A DNA stretch of 64,000 bases, taken from BP-464 sp963825415 (lineage in GTDB: Bacteria > Actinomycetota > Thermoleophilia > Solirubrobacterales > Solirubrobacteraceae). How positions within the stretch are numbered: the stretch's first letter is position 1; the number at the start of each line of letters is the position of its first letter. Below are positions 26,669-36,382 of the stretch, one piece after another. Position numbers and translations under genes: made by a program. The notes under the pieces are model-generated. The model saw nothing but the letters and a program-made list of their open reading frames with translations, was not told where the DNA came from and searched no databases. The stretch lies in NCBI GenBank assembly GCA_963825415.1, contig CAWGTD010000003.1, positions 372,001-436,000 of the forward strand, read 5' to 3'.

Positions 26669-28414
26669 ATGCTTCGCTCTTTCCGACCCACGGCCTTCGC
26701 CCGTGTGTGCCCGGCCGTGCTGGTCGCGGCCCTCGCTCTCGCCCTGCCCGGCACGGCTCTGGCCGCAGACGCCGGCCCCGCCTACCCCGACACCGAGTGG
26801 TCGCAGGCCTGGATCACCGAGCCCGACGGCACCGTGATCCACGCCGACGTCCTGCGCCACAAGGACGTCCCGCTCGACGCCGACCACAAGCAGCCGGTGA
26901 TCGTCTCGGTCGGCCCGTACTTCAACCACTCCGGGCAGACCGGGGCGGCGGGCGACTTCGACCCCACGGCCGCCGGCCCCAACCCGCGCTTCGCCGACTT
27001 CGTCGTCGGCTCCGGGCTGCTGCAGAAGGGCTACACGTGGGTCATGGTCGACCTGCGCGGCTACGGCGGCTCGACCGGCTGCCAGGACTGGGGCGGCCCG
27101 GGCGAGCAGGCCGACGTCGTCGAGGGCATCAAGTGGGCCGCGAGCCAGCCGTGGTCGACCGGCAGCGTCGGCACCTACGGCAAGTCCTACGACGCCGTCA
27201 CCGGCCTGATCGCGGCCGACAAGCACCCCGAGGGGCTCAAGGCGGTAGTCGCACAGGAGCCGGTCTACGACATGTACCGCTACCTCTACGGCGACGGCAT
27301 GCGGCGGGCGAACTTCGCCGGCACGCCGGCCATCTACGCCCAGCAGGCGGCCACGCCGGGCTCGATCAACGACGACGCCACCTACCACGTCAACAGCAAC
27401 AACTCGGCCGACCCGGCGCAACTCCACGCGCCGGTGGCCTGCCACGGCCAGACGGTCGCCGAGCAGGCCGGCAACGACGACCACTTCTCGGCCTACTGGC
27501 GCTCGCGCGACTACATCGCGCAGGCCAAGGGCTCCGACGTGCCGGTCTTCCTCACCCAGGGGCTGACCGAGGCCAACACGGTGGCCGACGGCCTCGAGCA
27601 GTACCTGGCCAACCACAGCGGCCCCGAGCGCGCGTGGCTGGGCCCGTGGGACCACGTCCGCGGCAACGAGCGCGACGAGCGCGGCAACCTCAAGATGGGG
27701 CGCGAGGGCTTCTACGACGAAGTCCTGCGGTTCTACGACCGCTACCTCAAGGGGATCACCCCGGCCGTCAAGGACCCGAACTTCGCGGTCCAGACCAACG
27801 ACGGCGTCTGGCGCGGCGAGAGCCAGTGGCCGCCGCCGGACGTGCGCCGCTACACGACCGACCTGCAGCCCGGCACCTACGCCGACAAGGCCAGCGGCAC
27901 CAAGACCGGCTCGGGCGCCAACGCCACCAGCGGTGTGTGGACGTTCTCGCCGGCGCTCACCAACGACGCCCACATGGTCGGCTCGGGCCACGTCGCCCTC
28001 GACGTCAGCTCGCAGGTCCCGCGGGCGAACCTCGCGGTCGACGTCTACGACCTCGCGCCGACCGCCACCGGTTGGAGCGGGCCGCTGGTCACCCGCCAGG
28101 CGCACATGATCCGCGCCAACGGGCCGCTCGACCTCGACCTGTGGTCGGTCGACTGGAAGATCCCTGCCGGCCACCGCATCGGCGTGCGGATCACCGACAC
28201 CAACACCGACTGGTGGGGCGACGCGGTGCAGACGCTCGGCAACGTCGACATCCACAGTGGCTCGATCACGCTGCCGTTCGTCAAGAAGCGCCGCACGGCG
28301 ACGATCCAGGGCAACCCGGGCGTACAGCTCGCCGGTTACCTGAACAACAAGGTGACGCTGCCGGCGGCGATGGTCGGCGACGACTCCTTCGCGCTGCCGC
28401 CGCCTTTGCGCTAG
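26669..28414 (+). CDS. Secreted CocE/NonD (X-Pro dipeptidyl-peptidase S15-like) hydrolase
   Basis: 581 residues from the ATG at 26669, with a signal peptide (LRSFRPTAFARV... hydrophobic core, cleavage near ALA-AD around residue 32). An alpha/beta hydrolase core has the nucleophile Ser in YGKSYDA (about 171-177), an oxyanion segment DLRGYGGSTG (about 128-137) and His in GPWDHVRG. The C-terminal third is the beta-rich PepX_C domain. It would cleave ester or peptide bonds outside the cell. The order is the S15 family order, but real X-Pro specificity cannot be confirmed. Confidence 0.88.
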   Translation: MLRSFRPTAFARVCPAVLVAALALALPGTALAADAGPAYPDTEWSQAWITEPDGTVIHADVLRHKDVPLDADHKQPVIVSVGPYFNHSGQTGAAGDFDPTAAGPNPRFADFVVGSGLLQKGYTWVMVDLRGYGGSTGCQDWGGPGEQADVVEGIKWAASQPWSTGSVGTYGKSYDAVTGLIAADKHPEGLKAVVAQEPVYDMYRYLYGDGMRRANFAGTPAIYAQQAATPGSINDDATYHVNSNNSADPAQLHAPVACHGQTVAEQAGNDDHFSAYWRSRDYIAQAKGSDVPVFLTQGLTEANTVADGLEQYLANHSGPERAWLGPWDHVRGNERDERGNLKMGREGFYDEVLRFYDRYLKGITPAVKDPNFAVQTNDGVWRGESQWPPPDVRRYTTDLQPGTYADKASGTKTGSGANATSGVWTFSPALTNDAHMVGSGHVALDVSSQVPRANLAVDVYDLAPTATGWSGPLVTRQAHMIRANGPLDLDLWSVDWKIPAGHRIGVRITDTNTDWWGDAVQTLGNVDIHSGSITLPFVKKRRTATIQGNPGVQLAGYLNNKVTLPAAMVGDDSFALPPPLR

Positions 28415-28425
28415 TCCTTAGCTCC

Positions 28426-29370
28426 ATGGAGCCGGTCGATCGCTGCCCGTGCTGCGACGCCGGCTCCTGGGAGCGGGTCGGATCGTCGGTCTACGCGCGC
28501 GGCGGCTCGTCGGGCTCCGAGCACCCCGGCCGCCGCTGGGCGGACGCCGCGCAGCGCGAGCTGGTGTTCACGCATTGGCTGCCGGGCGAGCAGCAGGTCG
28601 AGCTGACCGAGCTGCTGTGCGAGCGCTGCGGCGTGATCGTCTACTCGCCGCGGCCTTCGGAGGCCGACCTGCGACACAAGTACGAGCTGCTCAAGGCCGG
28701 CGGCGACGACCCGGGGACCAGCGCCGGCGACGAACCGGGCGAGGCGCGGCGCGCGCGGGCCGTCCGCGACCGGCTCGCCGCGCTGCTGCCGGCCGGCGCG
28801 CCGCGGATCCTCGACGTCGGCGGTGGCGACGGGCGCGTGATGGCCGAGCTCGTCGCCGCGGGCGCCGAGTGCTTCGTGGTCGACCACTCCGACCACCAGG
28901 TGGCCGGCGTGACCAAGCTCGCCGACACGGTCGACCAGCTCGACGACGACGAACGCTTCGACGCGGTCGTGCTGGCGCACGTGCTCGAGCACGTCGCCGC
29001 TCCGGGCGCGCTCGTACGGCGCGCGGCGGAGCTGGCGCCGGTGCTCTACGCCGAGGTGCCGGTGGAGGTCTGGCGCGGCACGCCGGTACGGGTCGACCCC
29101 GTCGTGCACGTCAACCACTTCACGCGCGCCTCGCTGGAAGCGCTGCTGCGGCACAACGGCTGGCGCGTGGCGCGGTCGTCCGGCGGAATGTCGAGCTATC
29201 GCGGCGCGCCACTGGAGATCGCCTGGGCGGTGGGCGCCCGCGGCCACGAGACCGACCCCGGCCGCGCGCCCGCGCAGGCACGCGCGCGCCTGCGACCGAG
29301 CCTCACCCGGCGGTTACGGCGTCGGCTCGCGTGGCAGCGAGCGCTGCGGCGCCGCGACCAGCCGGCCTGA
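28426..29370 (+). CDS. Class I SAM methyltransferase with N-terminal zinc-binding cysteines
   Basis: 314 residues. The N-terminal part has CPCC (about 7-10) and CERC (about 65-68), a zinc module typical of a sugar C-methyltransferase-like family. The Rossmann part has ILDVGGGDGRVMAELVAAG (about 126-144), VVDHSDHQVAG and VLAHVLEHVAAPG. The tail is Arg-rich. It faces the convergent ROK regulator six bases downstream. The substrate is unknown; a role in glycan or secondary metabolism is inference. Confidence 0.85.
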   Translation: MEPVDRCPCCDAGSWERVGSSVYARGGSSGSEHPGRRWADAAQRELVFTHWLPGEQQVELTELLCERCGVIVYSPRPSEADLRHKYELLKAGGDDPGTSAGDEPGEARRARAVRDRLAALLPAGAPRILDVGGGDGRVMAELVAAGAECFVVDHSDHQVAGVTKLADTVDQLDDDERFDAVVLAHVLEHVAAPGALVRRAAELAPVLYAEVPVEVWRGTPVRVDPVVHVNHFTRASLEALLRHNGWRVARSSGGMSSYRGAPLEIAWAVGARGHETDPGRAPAQARARLRPSLTRRLRRRLAWQRALRRRDQPA

Positions 29371-29376
29371 AGCCGG

Positions 29377-30573
29377 TCACACCGCTTGCCGTAGCGCCTG
29401 GTCGATCGTCGCCGGCGCGAGGATGTGCTCGATGACCATGATCGCCGCTCCGGTGACTCCGGCGCGGTCGCCGAGCTGGCTGGCGACGATGCGCAGGTCG
29501 CGCGTGGCGAGGGGCAGCGAACGCTGAAAGACGACCTCTCGCAGACCCGCGAGCAGGTGCTCATGAACCTCCCCGATGTCGCCGCCCAGCACGATGACGC
29601 GCGGGTTGAAGAAGTTCACGCAGGAGGCCAGAACCTCACCCAGGGCTCGGCCCGCCTCGCGGACCATCCGGATTGCCTCGGCGTTTCCTTCCCGCACGAG
29701 GCGCACCACGTCGCGGCTGCCCTCGGCCGCGTAGCCGGCGTCGGCGAGCCGCTTGGCCAGCGCCCGGCCGCCGGCGACTGCTTCCAGGCACCCGATGTTG
29801 CCGCAGCGACAGACCACGTCTTCATGGTCGGTGACGACGATGTGGCCGATGTCGCCGGCGGCCCCCTCCGCCCCCCGGTGGATCCGGCGGTCGACGACGA
29901 TGCCGCAGCCGATGCCCGTGCCGACCTTTACGTAGAGGAGGTGCTCGACCTCGCGCCAATGAGCCCAGTGCTCCCCCAGCGCCATGATGTTGACGTCGTT
30001 GTCGACGAGGACGGTCGCGCCACCGAAGCGCTGGCCGAACCAATCCGGGATCGAGAATCCGTCCCAGCCCGGCATGATCGGCGGGTTGACCGGCTGGCCT
30101 GATGCGAAGGCCACCGGTCCCGGGATGCCCACCCCGATGCCGCGGACGTCCTTGGGCGAGCGCTTGCTCTCGCGCAGCAGCTTGCGGAAGCGATCGTGGA
30201 CGAGGCCGAGGATCCGCTCCGGCCCCTCGCCGATGTCCATCTCGAATGCCATCTCGGCCTGGGGGCCGCCGGCCAGATCGCTGACCGCCAGTCGTGAGTG
30301 CGTCGCGCCCAGGTCGGCGGCAAGCACGAGCCCGGCCTTGTGGTTGAAGGCCAGCCTCGCGGGGCGCCGCCCGCCCGTGGACGCGGTGTCGCCGGCCTCG
30401 TAGATGAGCCCCGCGGCCAGCAGCGCGTCGACGCGTTGCGCGACCGTCGAGCGGGCGAGCCCCGTCTCGTGCGCGAGCGCCGCGCGGGTGATCGCGTCTC
30501 CCCCGCGGATGAGCTTCAGCACGGCGCCCGCGCCTCCGCCCGATCCTGGATGCACGCCGGCTTCGACCGCCAT
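29377..30573 (-). CDS. ROK family transcriptional regulator
   Basis: 398 residues. The N-terminal winged helix (about 14-75: LIRGGDAITRAALAHETGLA and STVAQRVDALLAAGLI) precedes the ROK sugar-kinase-like domain with LAADLGATHSRLAV (ATP site) and the zinc motif CRCGNIGCLEAVAGG (about 251-265). It probably represses sugar uptake and catabolic genes and releases DNA on binding a sugar ligand. It is divergent from the oxidoreductase-transporter operon, and the gap has a matching palindrome. The start codon is preceded by GAGGAA, so it is translated from a leadered mRNA. Confidence 0.92.
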   Translation of the reverse strand: MAVEAGVHPGSGGGAGAVLKLIRGGDAITRAALAHETGLARSTVAQRVDALLAAGLIYEAGDTASTGGRRPARLAFNHKAGLVLAADLGATHSRLAVSDLAGGPQAEMAFEMDIGEGPERILGLVHDRFRKLLRESKRSPKDVRGIGVGIPGPVAFASGQPVNPPIMPGWDGFSIPDWFGQRFGGATVLVDNDVNIMALGEHWAHWREVEHLLYVKVGTGIGCGIVVDRRIHRGAEGAAGDIGHIVVTDHEDVVCRCGNIGCLEAVAGGRALAKRLADAGYAAEGSRDVVRLVREGNAEAIRMVREAGRALGEVLASCVNFFNPRVIVLGGDIGEVHEHLLAGLREVVFQRSLPLATRDLRIVASQLGDRAGVTGAAIMVIEHILAPATIDQALRQAV

Positions 30574-30633
30574 CGTTCCTCGGAGTAAAGCAGGACTTCA
30601 GCGATCGATCGAACGGCTTGGGTAACACAGCAT

Positions 30634-30674
30634 GCAAACTTATGCTTGACACCCGGCATAAGTATGCGTAGGTT
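30634..30674 (+). promoter_or_regulatory. Palindromic operator overlapping a -35/-10 promoter
   Basis: Arms GCAAACTTATGC (30634-30645) and GCATAAGTATGC (30656-30667) are inverted repeats with one mismatch around the 10-base spacer. The spacer begins with TTGACA (30646-30651), a perfect -35, and 17 bases later comes TAGGTT (30669-30674), a -10 that is seven bases before the ATG at 30682. A bound dimer would sit over the -35. It is the likely target of the divergent ROK regulator. Confidence 0.72.
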
Positions 30675-30681
30675 CGCCGCG

Positions 30682-31824
30682 ATGTCATTGCGCGCCGCGA
30701 TCGTGGGGACGGGATTCATCGGTGCAGTCCACGCCCACGCGGTTCGTGCCGGCGGCGGGACGGTGGTCGGGGTTGCCGCCTCGACGCCCGAGCGATCCCG
30801 TGCCGCGGCACAGCGCCTGAGGGCAGCGAAGGCCTTCGACAGCGCGGAGGCGCTCGTCGAGGACGAGGGCGTCGACGTCGTCCACATCTGCACCCCGAAC
30901 CACCTGCATGAGGACCTCGCTCGCCGGGCGCTGAGCGCCGGCAAGCACGTGATCTGCGAGAAGCCGCTCGCCGTCGACGTCGACGGCGCGCAGCGCCTCG
31001 CGGATCTGGCAGAGGACGCATCGGGTTACGCGGCGGTGCCGTTCGCCTACCGCTACTACCCCACGGTCCGCGAGGCGCGCCACCGGATCGCCTCGGGCCA
31101 GAGTGGCGCGGTGCATCTGATCCACGGGACCTATCTGCAGGACTGGCTGCTCAGCCCCGAGGACGACAACTGGCGCGTCGACGCCGAACTGGGCGGCGCC
31201 TCGCGCGCCTTCGCCGACATCGGCTCGCATTGGTGCGACCTCGCGGAGTTCGTCACGGGACACCGCATCACCCGTCTGAGCGCCCGCACCACGACCGCCG
31301 TACCGCAGCGCCTCCAGGGCGAGCCGCGCGAGGCGTTCGCGCGAGGCGACGGCGACGGGGCGGTGCGCCAGGTTTCGACCGAGGACGCCGTCGTGATGCA
31401 GTTCGAGACGGACGGCGGCGCGCTCGGCTCCGCTGTCATCAGCCAGATCTCCGCGGGCCGCAAGAACCGGCTGTGGCTCGAGGTGGACGCCGCGACCGAG
31501 GCCCTCGCTTTCGACCAGGAGGACGCCGAGTCCCTGTGGCTCGGCCGGCGCGACCAGTCCACGATCGTCCGGCGCGATCCGGCGGCGCTGTCACCTCCGG
31601 CCGCTCGGCTCGCCGTCCTGCCCGCCGGCCACCCCCAGGGCTATCAGGACTGCTTCAACCTCTTCGTGGCCGACGTCGTCGCGGCGATCGAGACCGGCAC
31701 GCCGCCGGACGGGCTTCCCGGATTCGCGGATGGGCTGCGCGCGGCGCGCATCACCGACGCCGTTCTCCGGTCGGAAAGCGAGGAGCGCTGGGTGGACGTC
31801 ATCGGCGTCGAGGTGCCCTCGTGA
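30682..31824 (+). CDS. Gfo/Idh/MocA family oxidoreductase
   Basis: 380 residues. The N-terminal NAD(P) Rossmann fold is IVGTGFIGAVHAHAVRAGG (GxGxxG), followed by HICTPNHLHEDLARRAL and the catalytic-type EKPLAVD (Glu-Lys-Pro, about 93-99). The C-terminal beta-sheet domain is typical. It would oxidise or reduce a sugar, inositol or sugar acid. First gene of the operon 30682-36352, leaderless start. The GTGA overlap ties it to the isomerase. The substrate is not deducible. Confidence 0.92.
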   Translation: MSLRAAIVGTGFIGAVHAHAVRAGGGTVVGVAASTPERSRAAAQRLRAAKAFDSAEALVEDEGVDVVHICTPNHLHEDLARRALSAGKHVICEKPLAVDVDGAQRLADLAEDASGYAAVPFAYRYYPTVREARHRIASGQSGAVHLIHGTYLQDWLLSPEDDNWRVDAELGGASRAFADIGSHWCDLAEFVTGHRITRLSARTTTAVPQRLQGEPREAFARGDGDGAVRQVSTEDAVVMQFETDGGALGSAVISQISAGRKNRLWLEVDAATEALAFDQEDAESLWLGRRDQSTIVRRDPAALSPPAARLAVLPAGHPQGYQDCFNLFVADVVAAIETGTPPDGLPGFADGLRAARITDAVLRSESEERWVDVIGVEVPS

Positions 31825-32744
31825 AGCTCGGGTTCCTCACGGCATGCATGCCGGAGCGGTCGCTCGAGGACATCGCCGCCTGGGCCGGCGCGAACGGCTT
31901 CGAGGCGCTCGAGCTCGCGGCATGGCCGGGAGCGGGCGACCGCCCGTTCGTCGCACGGCACCTCGCCGCGGAGGCGTTCGAACCGGCCGAGGCAGAGCGT
32001 GTGATGGGCGCGCTGGAGGGCAACGGCCTGACGCTTTCGGCGCTCGCCTACTACGACAACAACCTGCATCCGGACCCTTCAGTGCGCGAGGCGATCCACG
32101 CGCACCTACGCGCGTGCATCGATGCGGCCGCGAAGGTCGGCTGCCCCCCGGTCGGCACCTTCATCGGCCGCGATCCCGGCCGCTCGGTCGCCGAGAACCT
32201 CCGCGAGGCCGAGCGGGTCTTTCCCGCGCTCGTCGACTACGCCGGCGAGCGCGGCGTGAAGCTGATGATCGAGAACTGCGTGATGGAGGGTTGGCATCCG
32301 GACGGCCACCCCGGAAACCTCGCCTACTCCCCGGAGCTGTGGGAGTGGATGTTCGGTCTCGGGCTCTATCTGAACTTCGATCCCTCGCATTTGCTGTGGC
32401 TGGGCATCGACCCGGTCAGCGCGCTGCGGCCGTACGTCGCCCGCGTGGCGCACGCCCACGCCAAGGACGCCGAGACCTTCCCCGAGCAGCGCAACCGCTA
32501 CGGCTTCTTCGGGCGGACCTCCACGCGCGAGCAGGACCCGTGGGACATGGGCTGGTGGCGCTACCGGATCCCCGGCCTCGGCGAGGTGGACTTCCGTCAC
32601 TACGTCGACACGCTCTACGAGGGCGGATTCGACGGCGTGCTGTCGATCGAACACGAGGACCCGGTTTGGGGCGGCACGGCCGAGAAGGTCGAGCAGGGCC
32701 TCCTTGTCGCGCATGCGCATCTGCGGCCGATGGTGGTCGGATGA
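31821..32744 (+). CDS. Sugar phosphate isomerase/epimerase (xylose isomerase-like TIM barrel)
   Basis: 307 residues. AP-endonuclease-2-like TIM barrel: KLGFLTACMPERSLEDIAAW at the start, GVKLMIENCVMEGWHPDG with the metal-ligand Glu mid-protein, NFDPSHLLWLGID with its Asp and His ligands, and HAHAKDAE then LSIEHEDP near the end. Probably a keto-sugar isomerase, epimerase or related dehydratase acting on the oxidoreductase product. The overlaps are GTGA before and ATGA after. Confidence 0.9.
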   Translation: MKLGFLTACMPERSLEDIAAWAGANGFEALELAAWPGAGDRPFVARHLAAEAFEPAEAERVMGALEGNGLTLSALAYYDNNLHPDPSVREAIHAHLRACIDAAAKVGCPPVGTFIGRDPGRSVAENLREAERVFPALVDYAGERGVKLMIENCVMEGWHPDGHPGNLAYSPELWEWMFGLGLYLNFDPSHLLWLGIDPVSALRPYVARVAHAHAKDAETFPEQRNRYGFFGRTSTREQDPWDMGWWRYRIPGLGEVDFRHYVDTLYEGGFDGVLSIEHEDPVWGGTAEKVEQGLLVAHAHLRPMVVG

Positions 32745-34257
32745 CGGCGATCCTCGAAGTCCGCGGACTCGTCAAGGAGTACCCGGGCGTGAAGGCGCTG
32801 CAGGGCGTCGACCTCGACGTCCGAGCGGGCGAGGTCCATTGCCTGCTGGGACCCAACGGTGCGGGCAAGTCGACCCTGATCAAATGCGTGTCGGGTGCGG
32901 TCGAGCCGACCGCCGGGGAGATCCTTTTCGGCGGCGAGCCGCTGCCGTCGGGCGACCCCGCGGGATCACTCGCCCGGGGTGTGGCGACGATCTATCAGGA
33001 GCTCGACCTGGTCGAGGACCTGACCGTCTCCGAGAGCATCTTCCTCGGCCACGAGCCGCGCCGCGGCCCGTTTCTCGATCGGCAGCGGATGGACCGCGAC
33101 TCGCTCGCACTGCTCGAGCGCCTGGGCCACACCGGCATACCCCCGCGGGCAAAGATCAAGGCGCTGCGGCCGGCAGCCCAGCAGATCGTCTCGATCGCCC
33201 GCGCGATCTCGGGCGACATCCGCCTTCTGATCATGGACGAGCCTTCGGCGATCCTCGACGGCGAGGAGATCGAGACGCTCTTCGAGGTCGTCCGCCGCCT
33301 CACGGGCGAGGGCGTCGGCGTCGTGTACATCTCCCATCGCCTGGACGAGATCCGACGGATCGGCAACCGGGTCACCGTTCTGGCCGACGGTCGCACCACC
33401 GCGACCGGAATCCCGGCGACCACCTCGACCGACGAGCTGGTCGCGCTCATGATCGGGCGTCGCGTCGAGCAGCTCTATCCGGATCGCCCGGCCGGTGGCG
33501 ACGAGGTCCTGCTCGACGTACGTGGCGTGCGGCAGCTTCCGGCGGTCCGCAGCGCGAGCCTCCAGGTCCGCGCCGGCGAGGTCGTCGGCCTCGGAGGCCT
33601 GGTCGGTTCCGGGCGCAGCGAGCTGCTCGGGCTCATCTACGGCACCGAGATCCCGGATGAGGGCGAGGTGTTCGTCGACGGCAAGAAGCTGTCACCGGGC
33701 AGCCCTGCCCGGGCAATCGAGGCTGGGCTGGGGCTGGCCCCCGAGGACCGCAAGTCACAGGGCCTGGTCCTCGACTGGAGCCTGACCAAGAACGTCAGCA
33801 TCTCCGACCTCGGGCGCTTCAGCAGGGTGGGCCTGCTCGACATCCGGGCCGAGCGGGCCGAGGTCCGCAAGCAGCTACAGGCGCTGAAGACCGTCCCCGA
33901 CGATGTCGAACGTGCGGCGCGACTGCTGTCGGGCGGCAACCAGCAGAAGGTGGTCCTTGCCCGTTGGCTGCTGCGTCATTGCCGAGTCCTGCTGCTCGAC
34001 GAGCCGACGCGCGGCGTCGACATTCCGACCAAGGCTGAGATCTACCGCCTGATCACCGATCTCGCGAAGGCCGGCTTCGGCGTTCTGGTCGTCTCGTCCA
34101 GCTCGAGGAGCTCGTCGGCATCTGCACCCGCGTGCTCGTGATGCGCCAGGGCGAGATCGTCGCCGAGGTGGACGGAGCATCCGCCACCGAGCAGGAGCTG
34201 TTGCGACACGCCGTCGCACCGATCGATGTCCCCGTTCTCGCCGAGGAGGTCCAATGA
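32741..34257 (+). CDS. Sugar ABC transporter ATP-binding protein (RbsA-like, two NBDs), one frameshift
   Basis: Two-domain ATPase of about 505 residues. NBD1: LLGPNGAGKSTLI (Walker A, about 33-45), LIMDEPSAILD. NBD2: GLVGSGRSELLGLIYG, LSGGNQQKVVLARWL (signature) and LLLDEPTRGVD. The frame breaks between 34099 and 34100 where one G is missing after LVVSS; adding it restores ELEELVGICTRVLVMRQGE and a stop at 34255-34257 whose TGA overlaps the permease ATG. With the base restored the protein is complete. It powers uptake of a pentose or hexose-like substrate. Confidence 0.87.
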
Positions 34258-35255
34258 CTGCCGACACCACCACCGCCGGCCGTTTCTCGCGGCTCCGAGG
34301 TCTCCAGCTTCAGGAGTACGCGCTTGGCCTCGTCGTCGTGCTGCTGTTCGTAACCGGCGCGATCCTGAAGCCGGACACGTTCCCGACGGTCGACAACGTC
34401 CGCAACATCCTCACCCAGGCCAGCGTCGTCGGCGTTCTCGCGATCGGCATGACGTTCGTGATCGCGACCGCGGGCATCGACCTGTCGGTCGGCTCGATGG
34501 TTGCGGCGGCCGGGGTCTTCGGCGGGATCCTCATCGACCCGGACGGCTCGAGCCTGGTGTTCATCCTCGGCGCGATCGCCTTCGGGCTCGCGCTCGGAAC
34601 CGTCAACGCGACCGCGGTCGCCTACGGACGCGTGGTGCCGTTCATCGCCACGCTCGCGATGTTCTCGGTCGCCCGCGGCTTGGCGCTGCTGCTGAACGGG
34701 AAGCTGCCGGTGAGCCTGCTCGACCTCAACGGCGGCTCGTTCGATACGCCGGCGGCGTTCTCGCTGCTGTGGTTCGGCACCGGGCGGATCTTCGGGGTCC
34801 CGGTCTCGGTCTACGTCTTCGGCCTGATCGCCGTCGGCGGGTGGGTGCTGCTCAACCGCACGCGGTACGGGCGCTACGTGGTGGCGGTCGGCGGCAACCG
34901 CGAGGCGGCTCGCATCGCCGGCGTCCCGGTGCGCAAGGTGATCTTCAGCGTCTACGCGCTCTCGGGACTGCTCGCCGGGATCGCCACGGTCCTGCTCTGC
35001 GCGCGGCTGGGAAGCGCCTCGCCGGTGAGCGGCAACCTCTACGAGCTCGACGCCATCGGCGCCGTCGTCATCGGCGGCACCAGCCTCGCAGGGGGCCGAG
35101 CCACGATCGTCGGGACGTTCCTGGGGGTCCTGACATTCGCACTCATCTTCAGCCTCATGACGCAGCTGAACCTCTCCACGGAGGTCCAGCAGGTGACCAA
35201 GGGCGGCATCGTCCTGGGCGCCGTCCTGCTTCAGAGGCCGGAGGCCCGCTTCTGA
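34254..35255 (+). CDS. Sugar ABC transporter permease (RbsC-like)
   Basis: 333 residues with 8-10 transmembrane helices. Family signatures are VIATAGIDLSVGSMVAAAG (about 63-81) and AVGGNREAARIAGVPVRKV (about 211-229), the cytoplasmic loop that contacts the ATPase. It forms the membrane channel with the ATPase and lipoprotein of the same operon. The start overlaps the ATPase stop (ATGA). Confidence 0.93.
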   Translation: MTADTTTAGRFSRLRGLQLQEYALGLVVVLLFVTGAILKPDTFPTVDNVRNILTQASVVGVLAIGMTFVIATAGIDLSVGSMVAAAGVFGGILIDPDGSSLVFILGAIAFGLALGTVNATAVAYGRVVPFIATLAMFSVARGLALLLNGKLPVSLLDLNGGSFDTPAAFSLLWFGTGRIFGVPVSVYVFGLIAVGGWVLLNRTRYGRYVVAVGGNREAARIAGVPVRKVIFSVYALSGLLAGIATVLLCARLGSASPVSGNLYELDAIGAVVIGGTSLAGGRATIVGTFLGVLTFALIFSLMTQLNLSTEVQQVTKGGIVLGAVLLQRPEARF

Positions 35256-35317
35256 TGAGCGGGCGTCTCCACAACAACGCCCAGTCGGGCACCACCCCAA
35301 TGAAGGAGAGACACGGT

Positions 35318-36352
35318 ATGTCGCTCAAGCGACTCCCCATTTCGATCGCCGTGGCGGCACTGATGGCTCTTACCGTCGCCGCCTGCGGCAGCAGCGACAC
35401 CAAGACGGTCACCGTGTCCGGCCCCGCAGCGGGTACGGACACCGCCTCGACCTCCGGCAAGACGGTGACCATCATCGCCAGCGTGCCGCCGACCGATCAC
35501 GGCTGGCTCGGCGCGATCTCCAAGAACGCAAAGGCGGCTGCCGAGCAGCACTCCGACGTGAAGTTCGAGCTGCTACAGGCGGCTGACGCCGACTCGCAGG
35601 CTCAGCAGATCGAGCAGGCGATCGCCAAGAAGCCGGACGCGCTCGTCATCCTCCCCCAGGACGGCGCCGCGCTGACGCCGGTTGCCCAGAAGGCCGAGCG
35701 GGCGGGGATCCCGGTCATCAACATCGACCGCCTGTTCAGCACCCCGGACGCCGCCACGGCGACGATCCTCGGCGACAACTACCAGATCGGCGTCCTGGCG
35801 GCCGACTACATCTCCGAGCAGACCAAGTGCAGCGGCAACGTCGTCGAGATCCAGGGTCTTGCCGGCATCTCTGTTACCGAGGATCGCAGCAAGGGCTTCT
35901 CGGAGGAGCTGAAGAAGAAGTGTCCGGACGGAGGCCTCAAGGTCGTCGCCAAGCAGCCCGGTGACTTCAATCCGGATACCGGCCTGAAGGTCATGGAGAA
36001 CATTCTTCAGTCGGAGAAGAAGATCGACGCCGTCTACACCCACGACGACGACATGGCTCAAGGCGTCGTGCAGGCGATCCGCAACGCCGGCCGGGAGGGC
36101 GACATGTTCCTGACCGGTGTCGGTGGCTCCGCGGATGCCATGAAGCAGATCAAGGCCGGTGGCCTGTATCGCGCCACCTTCCTCTACAACCCGAACATGG
36201 CGGCCACCGCCGTCAACATGGCTCGGCTGATCGCTCTCGGGGAGGGCTTCCCGGAGCTCGTCCCGCCGGAGGTCCCGCGGCAGCTGATCGTGCCCGCAGC
36301 CGTGGTCACCAAGGACAACGTCGACAAGTACGAGAAGTACGCCTTCAACTAG
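35318..36352 (+). CDS. Sugar ABC transporter substrate-binding lipoprotein
   Basis: 344 residues. The signal peptide ends in the lipobox LTVAACG with Cys24 as lipidation site. The periplasmic-binding-protein-1-like body has TIIASVPPTDHGWLGAISKN, QIEQAIAKKPDALVILPQDG, and IDAVYTHDDDMAQGVVQAI. It delivers the substrate to the permease. The start at 35318 is chosen over an in-frame ATG at 35300 because AAGGAG at 35303-35308 gives correct spacing. Followed by a strong terminator. Confidence 0.93.
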   Translation: MSLKRLPISIAVAALMALTVAACGSSDTKTVTVSGPAAGTDTASTSGKTVTIIASVPPTDHGWLGAISKNAKAAAEQHSDVKFELLQAADADSQAQQIEQAIAKKPDALVILPQDGAALTPVAQKAERAGIPVINIDRLFSTPDAATATILGDNYQIGVLAADYISEQTKCSGNVVEIQGLAGISVTEDRSKGFSEELKKKCPDGGLKVVAKQPGDFNPDTGLKVMENILQSEKKIDAVYTHDDDMAQGVVQAIRNAGREGDMFLTGVGGSADAMKQIKAGGLYRATFLYNPNMAATAVNMARLIALGEGFPELVPPEVPRQLIVPAAVVTKDNVDKYEKYAFN

Positions 36353-36382
36353 GTCGACGCATCAGTACCCGGAGAACGACCC

